In this document: positions 1-7,070 of the stretch, one piece after another | How the letters are laid out: each line of letters opens with the position of its first letter | Numbering within the stretch: position 1 is the first letter of the stretch | NCBI GenBank assembly: GCA_017940575.1 | Contig: JAGAYJ010000033.1 | Coordinates: 1-49,351 of the forward strand | Source: Bacilli bacterium | GTDB lineage: Bacteria > Bacillota_I > Bacilli_A > RF39 > UBA660 | Direction of reading: 5' to 3' | DNA: 49,351 bases | Made by a program: the position numbers and the translations under genes | Notes under the pieces: model-generated | Told to the model about the DNA's origin: nothing | The model's input: the letters and a program-made list of their open reading frames with translations, nothing else | Database searches by the model: none

Positions 1-56
1 ATCAAATCCATTTCTAATATAATTATAGTATAGTTTAATTCATTTAGGAGAAAAAT

Positions 57-968
57 ATGAAAAAAATAAAAAATTTATCTATTATATTTATTCTTTTATA
101 CATTATTTTACAAATAATTTTAAACAGTAGCTTAATAAATAAAACCATATTATTTTCATATAATATCTTTATTTATACTATAGTTCCTAATCTATTCCCT
201 TTTTTAATTATTTCACGCTTTTTAATCAATTATGGTTTTGTTGATATTTGTTATAAAATATTTAATCCAATAATGAATAAAATATTTAGAATAAATGGGA
301 ACGCTTCTTTTATTTTTATTATGAGCATGCTTACAGGTTTTCCTAGTAATTCGAAATATACGAAAGAATTATTAGATAATGATCAGATAAGTTCTTTAAC
401 AGGCACAAAGGTACTTATGTTTACTCATTTTTCAAATCCTTTATTTGTAATAGGTACAATTGAAAGCTTTATTAATTTAAAAACAGCTTTAATTATATTA
501 TTTTCACATTATATAGGAAATATAATAATTGGTTTTATATTTAGAAATGCTTATTTGGATAATAAAGAATATATTGTTAAAAGTAAAAAAAGAGATTCAT
601 TTGGACTATGCCTATCAAAAAGTGTTAAGGGATCAATAGATACACTTTTACTAATTTTTGGTACAATGACTATATTTTTAATAATATCTAATTTAATTAA
701 TAATATTCTTAATTTATCATCTGAAAATAATGCTATATTAGCTGGAATATTAGAGTTTACGCAAGGATTAAAATATGTAAGTCTACTTGATGTTGATGTG
801 AAGATTAAAGCTATGTTAATGGGGTCATTTATTTCATTTGGCGGATTAAGTGTTCATGCTCAAATACTTAGTATTATTGGAGAAACTGATATTTTATATA
901 TACCATTTTTAATATCTAGAATACTACATTCTATAATTACATCTTTAATTATATATTTAATTCTATAA
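57..968 (+). CDS. ylbJ: YlbJ-like sporulation integral membrane protein
   Basis: A 303-aa, strongly hydrophobic protein with about seven to eight membrane segments. The stretch around residues 40-110 (a PNLFPFL motif, then GFPSNSKYTKELL) resembles YlbJ/SpoVM-era sporulation membrane proteins with nucleoside-recognition Gate domains. It is shorter than B. subtilis YlbJ (about 400 aa). The start is set by an AGGAGA ribosome binding site seven bases upstream of ATG. It stands alone on the plus strand, converging on the pseudopilin genes. In Bacillus, ylbJ is mother-cell expressed and needed for spore cortex formation; the same role here is inferred from family and from the other spore genes in the window. 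Confidence 0.7.
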   Translation: MKKIKNLSIIFILLYIILQIILNSSLINKTILFSYNIFIYTIVPNLFPFLIISRFLINYGFVDICYKIFNPIMNKIFRINGNASFIFIMSMLTGFPSNSKYTKELLDNDQISSLTGTKVLMFTHFSNPLFVIGTIESFINLKTALIILFSHYIGNIIIGFIFRNAYLDNKEYIVKSKKRDSFGLCLSKSVKGSIDTLLLIFGTMTIFLIISNLINNILNLSSENNAILAGILEFTQGLKYVSLLDVDVKIKAMLMGSFISFGGLSVHAQILSIIGETDILYIPFLISRILHSIITSLIIYLIL

Positions 969-972
969 AAAA

Positions 973-992
973 AGAAAAGACAAATCTTTTCT
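973..992 (-). terminator. Intrinsic terminator of the pseudopilin operon
   Basis: An 8-bp perfect stem (AGAAAAGA / TCTTTTCT, loop CAAA) overlaps the last stop codon of the pseudopilin operon and is followed on the minus strand by seven T. It may also slow transcription from ylbJ on the plus strand, where the T-run is poor. Confidence 0.75.
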
Positions 993-2178
993 ATTTACAC
1001 ATTTTCTCTCCATTTGCTAAAGTTAAGTTCTTTATATTAGTTCCATTATATGTAACATTAGATAAACTATATTTACATATATATTCTCTAGCCTCAGCAT
1101 ATAAATCAACAGAATTAGCAGCATTTCCATTAAAATCATTAATACTACCATTTTTAACGCCAATATTTGTTGCTTGTCCAACTATATTAGACCAATTATT
1201 TCCAGTTTTATTATATGTTAATCCATTAGGTGCTTGCCCGTTTTCAAATCCTACATAAAAACCTTTTAAAGTTTCTTTAGAAGCTATATTATTAGTTTGA
1301 TACCACCAATAATAATTTCCTGAAGAAAGTGCAGCATCATTATAGTTTAATAATAATGAATAATAACCATCTTGATATGACTGACTTATTTCTCTTTTTT
1401 CTTTAGCAGATAATGAAGCATTAGATGTAATATCATTTATAATACTTTCATGATTTAAAGTCATTTTAAAGGTATGTAGTGATGTTAGAGTTGAAAATGT
1501 ATTTGCATTATTATTTTTAATAAAATTATTATAATCACTACCAAAATAATTGTCTTTTGTCTGTCTAAATAATTTAACAAATATTCCTCTTACATGTGTT
1601 GAATCTTCATCTATAATTGATATATTCGTATTAATTCCACTAAGTGTAACAGGAGTAGATGCTATGTCACTACTTATATTAATGGATGTGTTACTTCTAT
1701 TGTATGTTTTTATTATATTAAAACCAAAATTTTCATTGTCTAATAATTTAGATATAACAGGTATATTAATTGAAATAACTGAGTCATCTCCAGTTGTAAG
1801 TGCGCTTGATGTTTCATCATATTCAACACTTAAATTACCAAAATAACTAGAATTATCAATTTGAAGAGTATAGTCTCCATACTTAATAGTTTTATTTCCA
1901 GGATCAACAAGTAAGTTTTTAACCGTTCCTTCACCATATCTAAATGTTAAACATGAAAGACCACAAGTTGTTATACTCACTAATTCCTTATTATTTAAAT
2001 CATCATATATATATTTTGTCATTATACCTTGTTTATTTAATAGAGTTGTTTTAACATCACCACTCAAATATACTTCCTTAAGTGATAAAACTAGTTGTAA
2101 AAGTACAATTGAAATAGTTGCAACAAGTGTAAATGAAACAGCTACCTCTATTAAAGTAAAACCTTTATTATTCTTCAT
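991..2178 (-). CDS. Pseudopilin with long C-terminal domain
   Basis: A 395-aa protein with a class III (type IV pilin-like) signal: MKNNKG then FTLIEVAVSF, with the conserved Glu at mature position 5 and a hydrophobic helix to about residue 32. Cleavage by a prepilin peptidase after Gly6 is expected from the family. The rest (residues 40-395) is Ser/Asn/Thr-rich, with cysteines near residues 67, 71, 383 and 394, and is not a domain I recognise. It is the last gene of a three-gene minus-strand operon, 12 bp downstream of the second pseudopilin. The long ectodomain suggests a minor, perhaps tip-located, subunit rather than a main pilin. Confidence 0.8.
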   Translation of the reverse strand: MKNNKGFTLIEVAVSFTLVATISIVLLQLVLSLKEVYLSGDVKTTLLNKQGIMTKYIYDDLNNKELVSITTCGLSCLTFRYGEGTVKNLLVDPGNKTIKYGDYTLQIDNSSYFGNLSVEYDETSSALTTGDDSVISINIPVISKLLDNENFGFNIIKTYNRSNTSINISSDIASTPVTLSGINTNISIIDEDSTHVRGIFVKLFRQTKDNYFGSDYNNFIKNNNANTFSTLTSLHTFKMTLNHESIINDITSNASLSAKEKREISQSYQDGYYSLLLNYNDAALSSGNYYWWYQTNNIASKETLKGFYVGFENGQAPNGLTYNKTGNNWSNIVGQATNIGVKNGSINDFNGNAANSVDLYAEAREYICKYSLSNVTYNGTNIKNLTLANGEKMCK

Positions 2179-2190
2179 ATTATCCTCCTA

Positions 2191-2703
2191 TTAGCTTATT
2201 GCTATTACTGCATAAGTATTGTTTTTATATTCTACAATAATTCTTCTTCTTTGATTTATTTCTATTGAATTAATACTAAGTACAAATTTTTTAAATCCTG
2301 TATTAAATACATTTTGATCATAGTTATTGTTCTTTAAATCATTTTGTAAATTACTTATATTATTTCCAACATATAAAATATGACTTGCATCCATTTTTGA
2401 AGTGATTTTTTCGCATATTTTTGTCTCTGTTAAATTCCATGCACCTAATGTACATTTTCCATTTAATAAAACATAGCCTTTTGTTGAACTACTTAAGTTT
2501 TGATCAAGACTGCTATATCCATTTTTACTTATAAAATCAACTAATACTTTACCACTATATAACCCAGGTATTGTATTATATCTAAAACTATTGTCATATG
2601 ATCTTTTAATAGTTGAAAATTGAATGAATAAAAATATAAGTGCCCCTAATATAATTGTTGATGCAATTAAAGTTTCAATCAACATAAAACCTTTATTTTT
2701 CAT
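2191..2703 (-). CDS. Pseudopilin (short)
   Basis: A 170-aa protein starting MKNKG followed by FMLIETLIAS, the prepilin cleavage motif with Glu5, and a hydrophobic helix to about residue 30. The segment after the helix (SFRYNT...GLYSGKVLVDFI) is clearly related to the same region of the next gene upstream, so the two are probably paralogues from a local duplication. The remaining domain is about 130 aa with Cys83 and Cys96 as a possible disulfide pair. It is the middle gene of the operon, with short spacers on both sides. Confidence 0.8.
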   Translation of the reverse strand: MKNKGFMLIETLIASTIILGALIFLFIQFSTIKRSYDNSFRYNTIPGLYSGKVLVDFISKNGYSSLDQNLSSSTKGYVLLNGKCTLGAWNLTETKICEKITSKMDASHILYVGNNISNLQNDLKNNNYDQNVFNTGFKKFVLSINSIEINQRRRIIVEYKNNTYAVIAIS

Positions 2704-2711
2704 ACCTCACC

Positions 2712-3722
2712 TCATTTATATATAATCGTTGTTGTATCAAAGTATTTAATATTTGAATTACACCAATCTAAATCAGGTTCATTTCCAAAACCAAATATTT
2801 CTGTTAAGTCAATAAGCATTACATTATCAATATAAATATTATTTGGTATTGTTGATGTAACTATATTATATTTATAGTTACCTTGTGTTGTTGGTGTAAA
2901 TATAGAACTTATATAATTCCATTTTTTTGCTTCTAATTCATTAAATGATACATTAGCATAATTATTATCTTCATTTAAATATATATTTGTAGATCCTGAT
3001 TCATTTTTATCTAGATATATATATTCACTTGCAAAATAAATGTGATTTGCTTTTAAACTTATAGATTGATATATTGAATTTGAGTCATTATTAATTGGAA
3101 CAAATGCAAGTGAGTTATTTCCACTCTTTTTAAAACTAGTATTTATACTAGACATATTTTGTACGGTATTCCAACTGTTTAATCCATTTTCAAATCCACT
3201 ATTATTAGCTATATTTGTAAGTGTATATGGTGTTAATACAGATAAATCTATTCCGATTCCAACAGAAGCATATGTATCATTATTATAAGCTACTATTAAT
3301 CTATATTCATAATTATTCTTATAATCTGGCAATCTTTTAATAAAACTTTTAAATTTTTTATCAATGTTAATATTAGGCAGTTGATTTTTAAAAGAAGTTA
3401 TATCTTTATTTACAAATAATACTTGTTTTACACCTTCCATATTAATTATTTTACTACATAAAGTAGTAGAATAAGCACAATTCGTTATATCAAGATAGGT
3501 TTTATCATTCATATTTTCTTTTATTGATTCATAACCTGTTTTTTCTAAATATTTGGCAATATTTCCGGCATAATATAAACCTTCTACTGTATTATATCTA
3601 AAACTTATATAATAAGAATTCCTTATTTTTGTAAATTGAACATATAAAAACACTAGTGTTCCTAATACTAAAGTCGACACTATTAATGTTTCAAAAAGCA
3701 TGAAACCAGAATTTTTTTTCAT
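2712..3722 (-). CDS. Pseudopilin fused to a CBM/phage-adhesin-like module
   Basis: A 336-aa protein. Residues 1-35 are a prepilin signal and helix (KKNSG then FMLFETLIVS). Residues 35-165 match the neighbouring 170-aa pseudopilin in layout (SFRYNTVEGLYYAG). Residues about 170-320 look like a carbohydrate-binding-module-type jelly roll: NSGFENGLNSW, a Y-Q-S-I-S-L-K strand, then IDNVMLIDLTEIFG and FGNEPD. That last signature is common in phage tail and surface adhesin domains. First gene of the operon, with AAGGAG eight bases before ATG. The fusion suggests a pilus subunit that binds a surface or glycan; this is inference. Confidence 0.75.
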   Translation of the reverse strand: MKKNSGFMLFETLIVSTLVLGTLVFLYVQFTKIRNSYYISFRYNTVEGLYYAGNIAKYLEKTGYESIKENMNDKTYLDITNCAYSTTLCSKIINMEGVKQVLFVNKDITSFKNQLPNINIDKKFKSFIKRLPDYKNNYEYRLIVAYNNDTYASVGIGIDLSVLTPYTLTNIANNSGFENGLNSWNTVQNMSSINTSFKKSGNNSLAFVPINNDSNSIYQSISLKANHIYFASEYIYLDKNESGSTNIYLNEDNNYANVSFNELEAKKWNYISSIFTPTTQGNYKYNIVTSTIPNNIYIDNVMLIDLTEIFGFGNEPDLDWCNSNIKYFDTTTIIYK

Positions 3723-3740
3723 AAAGTTAACTCCTTTTTA

Positions 3741-3769
3741 TTGTCTTTATCTAAAACTTATTATATAAT
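3741..3769 (+). promoter_or_regulatory. Sigma-A type promoter of the ATPase gene
   Basis: TTGTCT (3741-3746), 17-bp spacer, TATAAT (3764-3769), about 57 bp before the ATPase start codon. Its -10 box shares five base pairs with the -10 box of the divergent pseudopilin promoter. Confidence 0.7.
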
Positions 3770-3793
3770 AGATTTAGAATAAATGCTAGTCAA
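3765..3793 (-). promoter_or_regulatory. Sigma-A type promoter of the pseudopilin operon
   Basis: On the minus strand TTGACT (3793-3788), 17-bp spacer, TATTAT (3770-3765), about 43 bp before the first pseudopilin ATG. It overlaps the plus-strand -10 element, so both promoters cannot be occupied at once. Confidence 0.7.
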
Positions 3794-3826
3794 ATTTAAA
3801 AAAAAGACTAAAGGGGATGGAAAAAA

Positions 3827-5437
3827 ATGTTAAAAAAATACGACTTTGATAAAATGCCTGTTGTTGAGATTGTTAATGATATTCTAGTTGACGCAAGCAA
3901 AAAAGGTGCAAGTGATATTCACTTTGACCCACATGAAGAATTCATGAAAATTAGAATACGTATAGATGGAGCTTTACAAGACTATGCTGAAATTCCAAAT
4001 GCAGTTAAGAAAAACTTAGTAACACGTGTTAAAATTTTAGCTGGTATGAATATAACTGAATCAAGATTACCACAAGATGGTGCTATTAAACAAAACATAC
4101 AAGATGTTTCACTAGACCTTCGTGTATCTTGCTTACCTACTATTAATGGAGAGAAAATAGTTATTCGTATCTTAGACTATTCAATGAGTTCAAGTGGACT
4201 TGAAGCATTAGGATTTAGCGATAAAAACTATGAAAAAATCATGAAAATGATTAACATGCCAAATGGTATTATATTGGTTACTGGTGCTACTGGATCAGGT
4301 AAATCTACTACAGTATACTCTATCCTTCAAAAAATGAACAAAGAAGATATTAATATTATAACTGTTGAGGACCCAATAGAAATGAACATTGAAGGTGTAA
4401 ACCAAGTTCAAACTAATAGTGAAATTGGACTTACTTTTGCAAGTGCACTTAGATCTATCTTACGTCAAGACCCTAACGTTATAATGGTTGGAGAAATTCG
4501 TGATACAGAAACTGCTAAAATTGCCGTTCGTGCATCAATTACTGGACATATTGTTTTATCTACAATCCACACTAATAACTCACTTAATACAATTGAAAGA
4601 CTTTTAGATATGGAAGTTGAAAGATACTTACTATCAAGTGCATTAACTGGTATAATTTCACAAAAATTAGCTCGTAGATTATGTCCTAAATGCAAAAAGA
4701 AAAAAGCAACTAATGACTATGAAAAAGAATTATTTAAAAAAGTACTTCATCAAGATGTAAATGAAATATGGACTGCTGAAGGATGCGAAGAATGTGGAAA
4801 TGGATATTCTGGACGTATTGCTTTACAAGAAGTATTACTTGTTAATCAAGAAATTAAAGATGCAATTAGTTCTAATATGAGAAAAGAAGAATTAAGACAT
4901 TTAGTTTATAGATCTGATGTTACTACTCTACTTCAAGATGGTTTAGAGAAAGTTATGAATGGTGAGACAACATTTGAAGAAGTTTTAAAACTTATTGAAC
5001 TTGATAATGATGATCCAAAAGAAAATGATGACAACTTACAATCAGCTCTTAAGTTTACTAAAATAGCTCAAGAATCTGTAAGTGATGAACCAACATTTAC
5101 AGAAATGCCAAAATATGAAGAAAAAATTGAAGTTAAAGAAGAACCAGTTGTAGCTAAAGAACCTGAGTTAGAAATAAAAGAAGAGCCTAAAAAAACAGCT
5201 GAAGAAGAAATTCATGAAGAACCAGCTAAAGAAGAAAAAATTGAAGAAGAAATAAAAACAACTCAAGTTGAAGATGATTGGTCAATGCCTGAAGTTGAAA
5301 TTAAAGAAGAACCAGTTATAACCAAAGAACCTGAGTTAGAAATAAAAGAAGAACCAGTTGAAGAAAAAAACGATTCAAAAAAATATTCTTATGCTGATAT
5401 AGATGATGATGAAGATTTAATGAATATGGAATTTTAA
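3827..5437 (+). CDS. GspE/PilB-type secretion ATPase with acidic C-terminal tail
   Basis: A 536-aa hexameric-type ATPase that would power pseudopilus or pilus assembly at the inner face of the membrane. Visible motifs: Walker A GATGSGKST (153-161), Walker B VIMVGEIRD (218-226) with Asp-box EDPIE (181-185), His-box HTN near 248-250, and a four-cysteine zinc site (C286, C289, C320, C323). The usual N1 domain is missing: the protein starts at the N2 domain. After about residue 395 comes an unusual ~140-aa Glu/Lys/Pro-rich tail with two near-identical KEEPV...KEPELEIKEEP repeats. The start is supported by AAAGGGG upstream of ATG. No GspF/PilC or prepilin peptidase gene lies in the window, so the rest of the machine is elsewhere. 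Confidence 0.9.
   Translation: MLKKYDFDKMPVVEIVNDILVDASKKGASDIHFDPHEEFMKIRIRIDGALQDYAEIPNAVKKNLVTRVKILAGMNITESRLPQDGAIKQNIQDVSLDLRVSCLPTINGEKIVIRILDYSMSSSGLEALGFSDKNYEKIMKMINMPNGIILVTGATGSGKSTTVYSILQKMNKEDINIITVEDPIEMNIEGVNQVQTNSEIGLTFASALRSILRQDPNVIMVGEIRDTETAKIAVRASITGHIVLSTIHTNNSLNTIERLLDMEVERYLLSSALTGIISQKLARRLCPKCKKKKATNDYEKELFKKVLHQDVNEIWTAEGCEECGNGYSGRIALQEVLLVNQEIKDAISSNMRKEELRHLVYRSDVTTLLQDGLEKVMNGETTFEEVLKLIELDNDDPKENDDNLQSALKFTKIAQESVSDEPTFTEMPKYEEKIEVKEEPVVAKEPELEIKEEPKKTAEEEIHEEPAKEEKIEEEIKTTQVEDDWSMPEVEIKEEPVITKEPELEIKEEPVEEKNDSKKYSYADIDDDEDLMNMEF
5133..5355 (+). repeat. Internal duplication encoding the acidic tail of the ATPase
   Basis: About 55 bp at 5133-5187 recurs at 5301-5355 with few changes, offset by 168 bp (56 codons), in frame. 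It encodes the KEEPV...KEPELEIKEEP units. Confidence 0.8.
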
Positions 5438-5440
5438 AAG

Positions 5441-5468
5441 AAAGATATCTCAAATTTGAGATATCTTT
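5441..5468 (+). terminator. Terminator of the ATPase gene
   Basis: A perfect 28-nt palindrome (14-bp arms beginning AAAGATATCTCAAA) starts four bases after the stop codon and runs into TTTTA on the plus strand. Confidence 0.8.
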
Positions 5469-5720
5469 TATATTATTTATCATTTATCCTCCTAATTATT
5501 ACATTATTTATCAATAAATATTGACAGTTCGTTAATTTATATATGAGTATATATTATTACTTATAGATATTTAATATACTCACTATATCTTACATTTTAA
5601 TCACCTTCTATTTCATTAAATATATATATTATTTTAAATGTTGTTTTATCTCCTTTCTAATATAAATTATATATTTCCTATATGAAATATTTATGTTTTA
5701 AATGTGAAAAATATATAAAA
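5469..5720. other. Gene-free AT-rich spacer between convergent genes
   Basis: No ORF of convincing length. The minus strand carries three good Shine-Dalgarno-like motifs (CTCCTTT at 5650-5656, TCACCTTC at 5601-5608 and TCCTCCTA at 5487-5494, read on plus), each followed by no frame or a very short one. An imperfect inverted repeat with GAGTATAT/ATATACTC arms lies near 5545-5582. It may be a decayed gene region; nothing firmer can be said. Confidence 0.4.
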
Positions 5721-5745
5721 AGACAAATAAAAGTATTATTTGTCT
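5721..5745 (-). terminator. Terminator of holA
   Basis: A 10-bp stem AGACAAATAA / TTATTTGTCT with a five-base loop overlaps the holA stop codon and is followed on the minus strand by TTTTT. Confidence 0.75.
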
Positions 5746-6665
5746 AAAATAAATAATTCTAAAGCAATATTCTTATTAATTCTACCGCTTTTAATTTTTA
5801 AATCTAAATTGGCAAGTTCATATATTTTTTTTATAAGTATTTTTTCATCATACTTTCTAGCTTTTTCTAAAGCTTTTTCAATTGTATATTTCTTTTGTAA
5901 TAGTATTTTCATCATATCAAAGATACTATTTCTCATACTTGAAAGTTTTTTAACTTGATACATTAGCCTAAATTGATTTGATAACATTACTATTATTTTT
6001 ATAGGTTCTTCTCCCATTTTAATCATTTCATAATAGCTATCTAAAGCATCTTTTTTATTATTTTTTATAATATTATCTATTAAATGAAATATATCAATAT
6101 CTACTGTTTTATGTGTAAGCGTTATTATATCACTACTTGTTATATTATAATCATTATCTTTATATGTTTTAATCTTATTTATCTCATTATTAAGTATACT
6201 AAGATTATTCCCTACTCTATCTATTAAAAGTCTAATATCAGTTTGACTAATATTATAATCACCAAACATCTCTTTAACATTTTTAATAATATCAAAATTA
6301 CTATTAAACTCTATTATTTTTCCATTTTCTTTAACTAATGACACTATTTTTTTTCTATTATCTAGCGATTCAGAATTAACTATAAATACAAGTGTCGTTG
6401 AAGAATTTGGATTGTGTAAGTAATCTTCTAAATATTTAATATCATCTCTTTTTTTAGAACTTCCTGTAAATATAGTACAATTAGATAAGATAATTAATCT
6501 TTGATTTGAGAAAAGCGACATTGATGATGCATCATCGATAATGTTTTTTAGACTGACTTCTTCTAAATCATATTCTGAAATATCATTTATATCAAATTTA
6601 TTTTTAATTTTAGAAAGTTCTTTTTTTATTAAAAAATCCTCTGTCCCATATAATAGATAAATCAT
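5736..6665 (-). CDS. holA: DNA polymerase III delta subunit
   Basis: A 309-aa protein of the usual length for HolA, the clamp-loader subunit that opens the sliding clamp. The opening MIYLLYGTEDFLIKKEL, the SLFSNQRLIIL segment near residue 53, the LLIDRVGNNLSILNNEI helix region (about 145-162) and the closing region NLDLKIKSGR...ALELFILD are diagnostic in Firmicutes HolA. The start has AGGTGAT five bases upstream of ATG. It is a single-gene transcript, with its own terminator and an extended -10 element just upstream. Often found near rpsT and comEC in Bacillus; those genes are not seen here. Confidence 0.88.
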   Translation of the reverse strand: MIYLLYGTEDFLIKKELSKIKNKFDINDISEYDLEEVSLKNIIDDASSMSLFSNQRLIILSNCTIFTGSSKKRDDIKYLEDYLHNPNSSTTLVFIVNSESLDNRKKIVSLVKENGKIIEFNSNFDIIKNVKEMFGDYNISQTDIRLLIDRVGNNLSILNNEINKIKTYKDNDYNITSSDIITLTHKTVDIDIFHLIDNIIKNNKKDALDSYYEMIKMGEEPIKIIVMLSNQFRLMYQVKKLSSMRNSIFDMMKILLQKKYTIEKALEKARKYDEKILIKKIYELANLDLKIKSGRINKNIALELFILDK

Positions 6666-6680
6666 ATAATCACCTAATTA

Positions 6681-6689
6681 ATTATATCA
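6681..6689 (-). promoter_or_regulatory. Extended -10 promoter of holA
   Basis: Minus strand reads TGATATAAT (extended -10, TGnTATAAT), directly after the T-run of the preceding terminator and about 16 bp before the holA ATG. No -35 box is evident. Confidence 0.5.
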
Positions 6690-6695
6690 AAAAAA

Positions 6696-6716
6696 AGAAG
6701 ACATTTATAGTCTTCT
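6696..6716 (-). terminator. Terminator of the 100-aa gene
   Basis: A 7-bp stem AGAAGAC / GTCTTCT, loop of seven, followed on the minus strand by eight T. It overlaps the end of the upstream gene. Confidence 0.8.
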
Positions 6717-7017
6717 ATTTTATTATGAGTAAATTTTTTAATTTATTATAACTATCACTTGTAAATTCATCATAATTAATTGTCGTATCAATCAAGAATG
6801 AATCATCAAATAATAAATCTCCTTTATAAGAACATATAATACTTACATTTTTTTCTTCTCCAATATATTTATATATACCTAATGTAAAATTATTAGTTTT
6901 AATTGAACGATTTATAACAATATCTTTTAAGTTATTTAATGCATTTATATCAAATAACTCATTTGTATCTATAAAAATACTTTTATTATTTGTATTCAAT
7001 GAAATAACATTACTCAT
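6715..7017 (-). CDS. Small hypothetical protein
   Basis: A 100-aa acidic, soluble protein with no signal peptide, membrane segment or motif that I recognise. It begins MSNVISLNTNN and alternates short beta-like hydrophobic stretches (SIFIDT, VSIICSYK, LLFDDSFLID). It has a strong AAGGGGG ribosome binding site, its own promoter and its own terminator, so it is very probably a real gene. It lies 45 bp after the sensor kinase, which has no clear terminator, so read-through from the two-component operon is also likely. Confidence 0.6.
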   Translation of the reverse strand: MSNVISLNTNNKSIFIDTNELFDINALNNLKDIVINRSIKTNNFTLGIYKYIGEEKNVSIICSYKGDLLFDDSFLIDTTINYDEFTSDSYNKLKNLLIIK

Positions 7018-7042
7018 AAAATTCCCCCTTCTTATGGGCTAT

Positions 7043-7070
7043 ATTATAACATATTTTATAAACTAGTCAA
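7043..7070 (-). promoter_or_regulatory. Promoter of the 100-aa gene
   Basis: Minus strand TTGACT (7070-7065), 16-bp spacer, TATAAT (7048-7043) with an upstream TG (TGTTATAAT). The -35 box overlaps the stop codon of the histidine kinase gene. Confidence 0.7.

Noticed and set aside
2712-3722. Prophage remnant indicated by the tail-like module
   Set aside because: No other phage genes nearby, and the module is in frame with a complete pseudopilin.
5330-5483. Minus-strand small frame starting at 5483 behind AGGAGG
   Set aside because: It runs through the ATPase terminator and antisense to the ATPase tail; about 50 codons of low-complexity translation, so not credible as a gene.
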